Shown in pieces: positions 57,547 through 64,000 of a stretch of DNA of 64,000 nucleotides (positions within the stretch are counted from its first letter, which is position 1; the number at the start of each line of letters is the position of its first letter). A program made the position numbers and the translations under genes. The stretch spans positions 11,429 to 75,428 of the forward strand of contig NZ_CALUCN010000013.1 in the NCBI RefSeq assembly GCF_943914565.1, given 5' to 3'. A model generated the notes under the pieces. The model ran no database searches. It saw nothing but the letters and a program-made list of their open reading frames with translations, and had not been told where the DNA came from. Source of the stretch: an uncultured Tessaracoccus sp. (GTDB lineage Bacteria; Actinomycetota; Actinomycetes; Propionibacteriales; Propionibacteriaceae).

Positions 57547-60500
57547 ATGGCTGTTGAGAGAGGAACGCGGGGGAGGGCGATCGTCGCCCCGCTCGTGTGC
57601 GCCGCGTTGCTGTGGCCCGCAGGGCTCGCGCACGCGGAGGTCGCCCCGGTGGGCGACTGGGTGAAGGGCAACTGGGGCAACGTGCGGCTCACGAGCATCA
57701 GCCCGCAGAAGGCTGCCTACGCCGAGGGCGACGTGCTCAGACTGTCCTACCGCGTCGAGGCGAACCTGCCCGAGAAGACGAACATGCGGGTCACCTCGGA
57801 CACCGTGACGAACGCCGAGGCCTGCAACTGGACCGGGCTCCCTGCAGGGCCGGCAGGCAAGTACAACTGCGGTGCGACCGCGACCAGACCGCAGGACATC
57901 ACCTACACGATCACCGCCGAGGACGTCGCGGCCGGCGAGGCACGGTTCGGCACCGTCTGGGCCCCGAGCAGCGCACCGGGCAGCACGTACCTCGCCGTCG
58001 AGGTGGACACCGTCGTGCAGACCACCGACGGCGTGGAGGAGCGGCCGGACATCGTCGAGGGTGAGCCGCGACAGCTCGCCGGGCCCGGTGACTTCGGCTT
58101 CGCCTGCCACCGCATCCCCGCCTTGACCGAGGCGCCGAACGGGTGGCTGCTCGCCGCGTGGGACGGCCGCCCGGGTTCGTGCCAGGACGCACCGCAGGCC
58201 AACTCGATCATCCAGCGCGTCTCCAAGGACGGCGGCAAGTCGTGGGAGAAGCCCACGACGATCGCAGCCGGCTTCCCCGGTGACCGCACGACAGGCAAGT
58301 ACGGGTACTCCGACCCGTCCTACGTCGTGGACCGCGAGAAGGGCACCATCTTCGCGTTCTTCGTGAAGTCGTTCGACGCGAGCTTCCAGCAGTCCCGCCC
58401 GGGTGTGGACCCGGATCAGCGCGACGTGCTGCACGCCGTCGTCGTGACGTCCACCGACAACGGCGTCTCGTGGAGCGACCCGCGCGACATCACGGCGGAC
58501 ATCACCACCGACGTCGCCGACTGGCGCAGCCGGTTCGCGGCCTCCGGCGAGGGCATCCAGCTGCGGCAGGGCGACCACAAGGGGCGCCTGCTGCAGCAGT
58601 ACACGATCGCGACGGTCTCGCCCGCGACGTACCGGGCCGTGACGGTCTACTCCGATGACCACGGCGAGTCCTGGCACGTCGGCACCCCCGTCGGCACCGG
58701 CATGGACGAGAACAAGGTCGTCGAGCTCTCCGACGGCACCGTGATGCTGAACTCCCGGCGCTCGGACCAGCCGGGTAGCCGGAAGGTGGCGCTGTCGACG
58801 GACGGCGGCAAGAGCTACGGCGACGTCCGCGTGGACGCCGCGCTCGTCGACCCGCGCAACAACGCGTCGATCATCCGCGCCTTCCCCGACGCCACGGCCG
58901 GCGACGACCTGGCGAGGATGCTGCTGTTCTCCAACGCCAACGACCCGGGCAGCCGTGTGAACGGCACCGTCCGTGCCTCGCTCGACGACGGCCGCACCTG
59001 GGCGAGGGCGAAGACGTTCGCGCCCGGCTCGATGAGCTACTCGACGCTCACCCCGCTCTCCGAGCCCGGCACCTACGGGCTGCTCTACGAGGGTGACGGC
59101 CCGAGCATCCAGTACATGCAGGTCTCGCTCAACTGGTTGGGCCTCCTGCCCGTCCGGGTCGACGGCGAGCCGCAGCAACTGCGGCGCGGTGCGAACACCG
59201 TCACCGTGCGGCTGCGCAACCTCCTCGACGAGGACGACGACGGCGAGCTCACCCTGCGCGGCCCCGCGCACTGGGACTTCGGCGACCCCGTGCACGTCTC
59301 ACTGCCCGCGGGCAAGACCGTCGAGGCCACGATCCCCGTCACCGTCCCGGACTCCGCCGACCCGCAGCACGTTCGACTGACCGCGACGGTCGAGTCGGTG
59401 GACGCCTCCTCGTCCGGCACCGTGCCGGTCGAGGTGGTGCTCGGCCCACGCGAGCACCCGACGGCGCCCGCGGAGCTGACCCTCGTCGGGGAGCTGCCGG
59501 CGCAGGCCGGCGAGGAGCCGGAAAACATGTTCGACGGCAACCTCGCCTCGCTGTGGCACACGCCCTGGGCGCAGTCGATGCGGCTGCCGATGGACGTCGA
59601 CGTGACCCTCGGCGACGAGGCCCGCCCGCTCGCCTACCTGAGGCAGGTGCCGCGCCAGTCCGGCCCGAACGGCCGGATCAAGGACTACGAGGTCTGGACC
59701 GGCGACGACGCCGAGTCGCTCACGAAGGTGGCCTCGGGCACGTGGCCGAACACCGCCGACGAGCAGATCGTCCCGCTTACCGGCGACGCGACGCACGTGC
59801 GGCTGCGCGTGCTCAGCACCTACGGTGACAACAGCGGCAAGACGTTCGTGTCGATCGCCGAGCTCGGCGTCCACACGCGCGTGCCCGACACCGAGGCCCG
59901 CCCGGCAACGATCCACACGGCGGGCACCAAGCTCGTCGGCGCGCCGACGAACGCGTGGGGCGCGGTGGACGTCGAGGACGGCACGCCGGTCACGGTCGAA
60001 CGCAAGGCGGGCGACCACTGGGTGAGCGTCGCGACCACCACCGCCAAGGGCGGCCAGTACGTCGCGTCGCTCGCGGAGGTGGACACGCCGGGGACGCACG
60101 TGCTGCGCGCGGTCGTCGAGGGCGAGCCATCCGAAACCACCGCGACGCTCACCCGCATCGCCGCGACGACCAAGGCCCACGTCGACCGCAAGCTGGCCGG
60201 CAACACCACCTACGTCTGGGGCGTGCTGGGCGGCCCCGCGACCGTCTCCACGCAGGTGTGGGTCGACGGCCGGTGGTCGACGTCGCAGCGGCGTGAGGCG
60301 AAGCCCGGCGCCTACCGGGTCCCGCTCACCTACGGTGCCGCGATGCCCGGCACGCAGCGATGGCGACTCGTGGTCCGCCATGCCGACGGGCAGACGGAGG
60401 TCTCCGAGCCGTGGCAGCTGACTCGGGTGGCGCGCACCACCGTCGGACACGCGTCGACGAAGCGGGCCGGTGAGACCACGTACGTGTGGGGCCGCGTCGG

Positions 60501-60702
60501 TGGCGCCGCCACGCTGTTCACGCAGGTTCGGGTCGACGGGCGGTGGAGCACATCGCAGGTCCGTCATGTGGCTGCAGGCACCTACACGGTGCCGCTCACC
60601 TACGGACGGTCCAGTACCGGCACCACCCAGTGGCGTCTCGTCGTCCGGCACGACCACGGCGAGTCCGAGGTGTCGGACACCTGGACGCTCACCAGACGCT
60701 GA
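57547..60702 (+). CDS. Secreted multidomain sialidase (GH33)
   Basis: A 1051-aa exo-sialidase releasing terminal sialic acid from host-type glycans. A signal peptide ends ...GLAHA (residue 30). An N-terminal beta domain (about 31-165) precedes the GH33 propeller. The first Arg of the triad is in ACHRIPAL (Arg189, an HRIP form of FRIP). Asp boxes are at about 228 (SKDGGKSWE), 302 (STDNGVSWS), 369 (SDDHGESWH), 418 (STDGGKSYG) and 478 (SLDDGRTWA). A discoidin/CBM32-like domain lies at about 643-777 (ENMFDGNLASLWHT). Three C-terminal modules of about 88 residues follow; modules 2 and 3 are close copies. No sortase motif is present. ATG 57547 has AGAGAGGA; TAGGGT at 57509-57514 is a likely -10. 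Confidence 0.92.
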   Translation: MAVERGTRGRAIVAPLVCAALLWPAGLAHAEVAPVGDWVKGNWGNVRLTSISPQKAAYAEGDVLRLSYRVEANLPEKTNMRVTSDTVTNAEACNWTGLPAGPAGKYNCGATATRPQDITYTITAEDVAAGEARFGTVWAPSSAPGSTYLAVEVDTVVQTTDGVEERPDIVEGEPRQLAGPGDFGFACHRIPALTEAPNGWLLAAWDGRPGSCQDAPQANSIIQRVSKDGGKSWEKPTTIAAGFPGDRTTGKYGYSDPSYVVDREKGTIFAFFVKSFDASFQQSRPGVDPDQRDVLHAVVVTSTDNGVSWSDPRDITADITTDVADWRSRFAASGEGIQLRQGDHKGRLLQQYTIATVSPATYRAVTVYSDDHGESWHVGTPVGTGMDENKVVELSDGTVMLNSRRSDQPGSRKVALSTDGGKSYGDVRVDAALVDPRNNASIIRAFPDATAGDDLARMLLFSNANDPGSRVNGTVRASLDDGRTWARAKTFAPGSMSYSTLTPLSEPGTYGLLYEGDGPSIQYMQVSLNWLGLLPVRVDGEPQQLRRGANTVTVRLRNLLDEDDDGELTLRGPAHWDFGDPVHVSLPAGKTVEATIPVTVPDSADPQHVRLTATVESVDASSSGTVPVEVVLGPREHPTAPAELTLVGELPAQAGEEPENMFDGNLASLWHTPWAQSMRLPMDVDVTLGDEARPLAYLRQVPRQSGPNGRIKDYEVWTGDDAESLTKVASGTWPNTADEQIVPLTGDATHVRLRVLSTYGDNSGKTFVSIAELGVHTRVPDTEARPATIHTAGTKLVGAPTNAWGAVDVEDGTPVTVERKAGDHWVSVATTTAKGGQYVASLAEVDTPGTHVLRAVVEGEPSETTATLTRIAATTKAHVDRKLAGNTTYVWGVLGGPATVSTQVWVDGRWSTSQRREAKPGAYRVPLTYGAAMPGTQRWRLVVRHADGQTEVSEPWQLTRVARTTVGHASTKRAGETTYVWGRVGGAATLFTQVRVDGRWSTSQVRHVAAGTYTVPLTYGRSSTGTTQWRLVVRHDHGESEVSDTWTLTRR

Positions 60703-60706
60703 GCGC

Positions 60707-60781
60707 GCACGGTCTCGTCCCCGTGTGACAGGTTCGCCCGCTATTCGGGGGTGAGATCGCATCGCGGGGACGAAACCGTGC
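60707..60781. repeat. Long inverted repeat after the sialidase gene
   Basis: Arms 60707-60722 and 60766-60781 match as inverted repeats at 15 of 16 positions, with 43 nt between. It lies 5 bp after the sialidase stop and may be a terminator or the scar of a small mobile element. The rest of the 291-bp gap to the AraC-family gene holds only its ribosome-binding site. Confidence 0.6.
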
Positions 60782-60993
60782 GGAATCCCACGTTCATCTG
60801 GCCGGGTTCCTGCGCAACGTTGCGTGATCTCAAGACGCGGACTCCGTCCGCTGCTCGATCATTCTGCTGGGTGTACTGAGCGGGGACGTTGAGCGAGCCT
60901 CAGCTCGGGTCTCAAGCCGGGCTGGGCCGCCGAGTCGCGGCTTGCCAGCGAGCCCCTTGGCATGATCGATCCCAGAAGGAGGTGACTGCTCAC

Positions 60994-61452
60994 ATGGCGA
61001 CGGAGTCGAGGACGCGCATGCTCCTGCGAACGCGTGACGTCATGGACCGACGCTTCAACGAGCCCCTCTACGTCGCTGAGCTCGCCGCGATCGCACACCT
61101 GTCGCCGAGCCACTTCCTGCGCCAGTTCAAACTCACCTTCGGCGAGACACCGCACCAGTACCTGTACCGCCGACGCATGGAGCGCGCTGGCACACTGCTG
61201 CGATCCACCTCACGATCGGTCACCGACATCGCTCACGCGGTCGGGTACGAGTCGCTGGGCACCTTCACCCGAACCTTCACCAAGCTGATGGGACATACCC
61301 CACTGCAACATCGCGCTCTCGGCCCACTGCCGCTTGCGCCGGGCTGTTGGATCATGGCCAACGGCCGTCCCACGCGGTTGAACCTGTACGGGGCACCGCG
61401 GAAGCACGGTGATTTTGGAGAAGCCAGGCCTCAGCGTGGCCGCTTAGAGTGA
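60994..61452 (+). CDS. AraC-family transcriptional regulator
   Basis: A 152-aa regulator that is essentially the DNA-binding domain with a short extra tail. Two helix-turn-helix units are visible: LYVAELAAIAHLSPSHFLRQ followed by FKLTFGETPHQYLYRRRMERA, and VTDIAHAVGYESLGTFTRTF followed by TKLMGHTPLQHR. No sensor domain. ATG 60994 has AAGGAGGTGA upstream. The paired VOC-family gene 5 bp downstream suggests a linked response, a pairing often seen in actinobacteria. Confidence 0.88.
   Translation: MATESRTRMLLRTRDVMDRRFNEPLYVAELAAIAHLSPSHFLRQFKLTFGETPHQYLYRRRMERAGTLLRSTSRSVTDIAHAVGYESLGTFTRTFTKLMGHTPLQHRALGPLPLAPGCWIMANGRPTRLNLYGAPRKHGDFGEARPQRGRLE
61445..61450 (+). promoter_or_regulatory. Candidate -10 box (TAGAGT) for the VOC gene
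   Basis: Lies exactly 7 nt before ATG 61458, inside the end of the AraC-family gene. Confidence 0.45.
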
Positions 61453-61457
61453 TCCAC

Positions 61458-61877
61458 ATGATCACTGACATCGCCATCACGCCACTGTTCGTCAACGACC
61501 AGGACGTCGCCTTGGACTACTACACCCGCGTACTTGGGTTCGAGGTCCATACAGACGTGGACCTGGGACCGATGCGCTGGCTGACCGTGTGTCTGCCTGG
61601 CCGCCCCGAGCGCGAACTGATGCTCCAACAGCCGGGACCGCCTCCGATCGATGTAGAGACTGCACGCTCGGTGACCCACGTCACGGAGAAGGGCGCCCAC
61701 TGGATCATCCTTCGCACTGATGACATCCAGGCCGACTTCGAGAGGCTGAAGGCGGCAGGCGCGGAGATCACCCAGGAGCCATCAGAGCAGCCCTACGGCG
61801 TCGACATGGCAATCCGTGACCCGTTCGGCAACCAGATTCGGCTGACCCAGCCCGCCAGTGCGGCTCAGTCGCACTGA
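61458..61877 (+). CDS. VOC-family (glyoxalase/dioxygenase-like) protein
   Basis: A 139-aa protein of two beta-alpha-beta-beta-beta modules. Family cues are ITPLFVNDQDVALDYYTRVL, GFEVHTDVDLGPMRW, and the C-terminal YGVDMAIRDPFGNQIRLTQP, which ends the second module. A possible metal Glu is in the closing strands. It may be a detoxification or resistance protein, and substrate is unknown. It is 5 bp after the AraC-type regulator. A GC-rich hairpin follows at 61898-61931. Confidence 0.88.
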   Translation: MITDIAITPLFVNDQDVALDYYTRVLGFEVHTDVDLGPMRWLTVCLPGRPERELMLQQPGPPPIDVETARSVTHVTEKGAHWIILRTDDIQADFERLKAAGAEITQEPSEQPYGVDMAIRDPFGNQIRLTQPASAAQSH

Positions 61878-61897
61878 TGCAGATCGCACACGCCTAC

Positions 61898-61931
61898 CCT
61901 TGGGGCTCGGCCGTTTGGCCGGGCCCCAAGG
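61898..61931. terminator. Terminator after the VOC gene
   Basis: Arms 61898-61912 and 61917-61931 pair at 14 of 15 positions with a GTTT loop. No T-tract. Confidence 0.75.
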
Positions 61932-61948
61932 CGACGTTCGGGGAAACC

Positions 61949-62446
61949 ATGCCTCATGCGAATGCAGCATTGACTCCGCTCCACAGACAGATCGTCGCTC
62001 GTCTGGTGGGAGACGAGGGCTGGCCGTCAGTACGGGTTGCTGCCCGCCTCCAACTCGCGCGTCAGCTCGGGATCGCGCCCGATCGTCCACCGGATCCTGG
62101 TTGGCGTACACCTGAACCGCCTCTCCTGCGTCGACCGCGCCACTGGCGAACCGGTGCCGCGTTACGAGCACGACCACCCCGGGGCGATGCTTCACGTCGA
62201 TGTGAAGAGGATCGGCAACATCCCCGCCGGGACGGCTGACGCTGCGTCGGCCGTCAGCAGGGCGAGAAGAGCCGGGCCGCCACTCCTGACAAGCCCAGGG
62301 ACAAGTGGCGAAACGCAACCACCGAGACCGAGCGGCGCGGCGAACTCGTCGGCTGACTGCACTACTGCAACCACCACAGGCCCCACACGGCCTGCGGCAA
62401 CCAGTCACCCTTCTCACGATTGACCAACGTCCCCGGTCAGTACAGC
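61949..62446 (+). pseudogene. IS481-family transposase remnant
   Basis: Three collinear pieces of an IS481 transposase in different frames. The N-terminal piece MPHANAALTPLHRQIVARLV continues GDEGWPSVRVAARLQL. A middle piece reads IVHRILVGVHLNRLSCVDRA, then RYEHDHPGAMLHVDVKRIGN. The C-terminal piece reads CNHHRPHTACGNQSPFSRLTNVPGQYS (broken here only by divergence). The DNA-binding end and most of the DDE catalytic core are missing, so it is dead. No clear terminal repeats were found. Confidence 0.8.
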
Positions 62447-62668
62447 CAGGCTCGCCCGGATCGCCGAGTGCCCGGGGCAGAGCCCCGTGTCTCGGGGTGA
62501 GGCCCGGAGGGCTTCGCTCATCGCGTGCCGGCGCGGAGCGCCGGTGCGTCGAGACGGCGCAGAGCGCGCAGCTGCTCAGGGCAGCACTCTTGCCCCGCTG
62601 GCCTGTGGCCGGCGGGGTGACGCGGTGGGTCGATGGGTGAAGGGGAGGAGCGTTTGGGTGCCGCGGGG

Positions 62669-64000
62669 TCAGGCGGCGCGGGCGCGGTCTGGTGGTGGCT
62701 CGTACACCGGTGGTGCCTGTGGTGGCAGCTCCGGAATCGGTGCCACCGGGACATCCGGTGTTTTCGTTCTCACCGTGCCTTGGCCGGTGACGAGGTATTC
62801 GAATCCCATGGGTGATTCCCAATGGAAGGCGCCCGGTGCTGGTTGGTCGGCCTGCCAGTGGCCGGCGGTCTTCGCGCGGTGAGCCGTACGCTCCAACGGC
62901 CCGAGGTTGGCCATCGAGGTGGGGCCGGCACGGCCCGTCTGGTCGTAGGCGATGGTGTGGTCGATGTCGCAGCGCCTCGCTGAGGTGGCGGAGTACGGGA
63001 AGACGGAGCGTGGGTTGCGCACCGAGAGGGCGAGCCGCTGCGCTGCGGTGGGCTCGTGTCCGGTGGCGTCGGGGATCATGTTGGGGTCGAGCACCGGGCG
63101 CACCGTCACTTTCGACCCGGCGAGGAAGCCCGGGAGGGTGTCGGTGAGGAGGCGGCCCCAGCCGTCGACGTACGCCGACGTGCCCAGCGGCGCACCAGCG
63201 TCGCCGTCGCTGGCGTCCGCGTCGAAGCCCTCGGCGGGCGTCTGGGCGGGGACGTGGACGACGAGGTCGACGTCCATGAGACTGTCCTGGCCGATGGCTT
63301 GGCGGGCGAAGATGCCGAACGCGGCGGCACGCCGCTGGCCGCGCACGAACCGTGCCGCGTCGCGTTCGTCGAGCCCCTCCGGAACCTCCGGGGCAGGCAG
63401 TGTCTGGGCGATTTGGTCGAGGGCTTGGTCGAACAGGACCCCGTCCTCGGCGGCGACCTTGCCGAAGAGGCCGACGTGGTCGTCCTCGAACCGGCCCACG
63501 TGCACGAAGCGTTCCTGGCGGGCGAGCTCGCGTTCCCGCTTCGCCCGTTCCGGGTCGGCGTCGAGGACCCAGCGGGAGAGTTCGTCGAGCATGACGAAGA
63601 AGGAGTTGAAGCCGAGGCAGTGCGAGGCCTGCCGGTCGACTTCGAGCGCGGCGTCGAAGGGCAGCTGTTTGCAGGCGTCTTCGACCTCTCTGGCGACCCA
63701 CCACGGCAGCCCGCCGGAGCAGAACAGCTGCCACATGCGCGGGTGGCGGGCGCGGATCGAGTAGGCCTGCGAGATGCGTTCGCGCATGCCCCCGACGCTC
63801 ATCCCCATGGCGGCCGCGGCCTCCAGCAGGAAGCCCTCGTCCGGGCCAGGCACGCCGTCGCGTCCGGAGGAGACGCGCCGCATGCGCAGCGCATCGGGGA
63901 GGGACGGGTCTGATTCGAGTTCGTAGGTGTCCGCTGCCCCCACGAGTGCGATCACCTCAGCGACCTCGACCGCCTGACGCTGCTCATGGGCATGCACCGC
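62669..64000 (-). CDS. DUF222/HNH-domain protein, reaches the window edge
   Basis: About 442 aa or more. The long helical DUF222 region (about 30-330) is followed by a C-terminal HNH-like domain (RRCDIDHTIAYDQTG ... MANLGPLERTAHRAKTAGHW). The tail is Pro-rich. Family members occur in many copies in actinobacteria and are often linked to mobile elements. The first start in the window is GTG 63997, only 3 bases from the edge, and the frame is open to base 64000, so the gene may begin beyond the window. The 220-bp gap on its 3' side holds only short GC hairpins. Confidence 0.82.
   Translation of the reverse strand, partial: AVHAHEQRQAVEVAEVIALVGAADTYELESDPSLPDALRMRRVSSGRDGVPGPDEGFLLEAAAAMGMSVGGMRERISQAYSIRARHPRMWQLFCSGGLPWWVAREVEDACKQLPFDAALEVDRQASHCLGFNSFFVMLDELSRWVLDADPERAKRERELARQERFVHVGRFEDDHVGLFGKVAAEDGVLFDQALDQIAQTLPAPEVPEGLDERDAARFVRGQRRAAAFGIFARQAIGQDSLMDVDLVVHVPAQTPAEGFDADASDGDAGAPLGTSAYVDGWGRLLTDTLPGFLAGSKVTVRPVLDPNMIPDATGHEPTAAQRLALSVRNPRSVFPYSATSARRCDIDHTIAYDQTGRAGPTSMANLGPLERTAHRAKTAGHWQADQPAPGAFHWESPMGFEYLVTGQGTVRTKTPDVPVAPIPELPPQAPPVYEPPPDRARAA

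Noticed and set aside
62446..62668. Short plus-strand ORFs and GC hairpins between the IS481 relic and the HNH gene
   Set aside because: The frames overlap the HNH gene antisense and have no ribosome-binding site or recognisable protein; the hairpins are short (5-7 bp).
62760..63060. HNH domain that looks degenerate (single His before the Lys-Thr, no zinc cysteines)
   Set aside because: The pattern HRAKT with few cysteines is, as far as I recall, common in DUF222/HNH proteins, so loss of activity cannot be claimed.

Overview
The window is a high-GC chromosomal segment from a Gram-positive actinobacterium, most likely a member of the Propionibacteriales/Propionibacteriaceae. The evidence is the conserved housekeeping order (fpg, smc, ftsY, ffh, rpsP, KH protein, rimM, trmD, rplS, lepB, rnhB, DUF2469, yraN, yifB, dprA), frequent GTG starts, many TAnnnT boxes about 7 nt before a start codon (leaderless-type promoters), an anaerobic GlpABC glycerol-3-phosphate dehydrogenase, a three-subunit SdhCAB and a GH112 galacto-N-biose/lacto-N-biose phosphorylase. 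No rRNA, tRNA or CRISPR array is visible.

Layout. 1-6.2 kb: end of fpg (mutM), a methyltransferase, a GtrA-like membrane protein preceded by a coupled 18-codon ORF, smc and a small lipoprotein. 6.2-16.7 kb: glycerol and glycerophosphodiester catabolism (GDPD, MFS transporter, GlpK, GlpF, GlpC, GlpB, GlpA, SorC-type regulator). It contains a duplication scar: an 80-bp direct repeat, a decayed glpK 5' end and a decayed lipoprotein 3' end bracket the GDPD-MFS pair. 16.8-24.5 kb: ftsY, a polar amino-acid ABC importer on the opposite strand, ffh, an amidohydrolase and an SppA-type protease. 24.6-34.7 kb: a catabolic operon for Gal-beta-1,3-HexNAc disaccharides (ROK regulator, GH112 phosphorylase, solute-binding lipoprotein, two permeases, phosphohexomutase, nucleotidyltransferase, galactokinase-like GHMP kinase). 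34.7-46.3 kb: metallopeptidase, the rpsP-khpA-rimM-trmD operon, sdhCAB, rplS, lepB, rnhB, DUF2469, yraN, yifB and dprA. 46.3-51.6 kb, minus strand: a hypothetical coiled-coil protein and an ECF vitamin importer (S, fused A-A, T) with an unannotated 40-aa ORF behind a cobalamin riboswitch. 51.6-57.4 kb: HAD phosphatase, PCMT, small hypothetical, lipoprotein, MFS, VIT-type transporter and a rhomboid-like protein without its catalytic serine. 57.5-60.7 kb: a large secreted sialidase. 60.7-64 kb: an AraC regulator/VOC protein pair, an IS481 transposase remnant and a DUF222/HNH protein running to the window edge.

How parts may work together (inference). The secreted sialidase and the intracellular GH112 pathway fit a host-associated organism feeding on mucin-type or milk-type glycans: sialic acid is trimmed outside, and the disaccharide is imported and split by phosphate. 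Glycerol and glycerophosphodiesters enter through GlpF or the MFS carrier, pass through GDPD and GlpK, and are oxidised by GlpABC, which passes electrons to the membrane; SdhCAB is the other quinone-linked enzyme here. The cobalamin riboswitch upstream of the ECF genes indicates B12 salvage.
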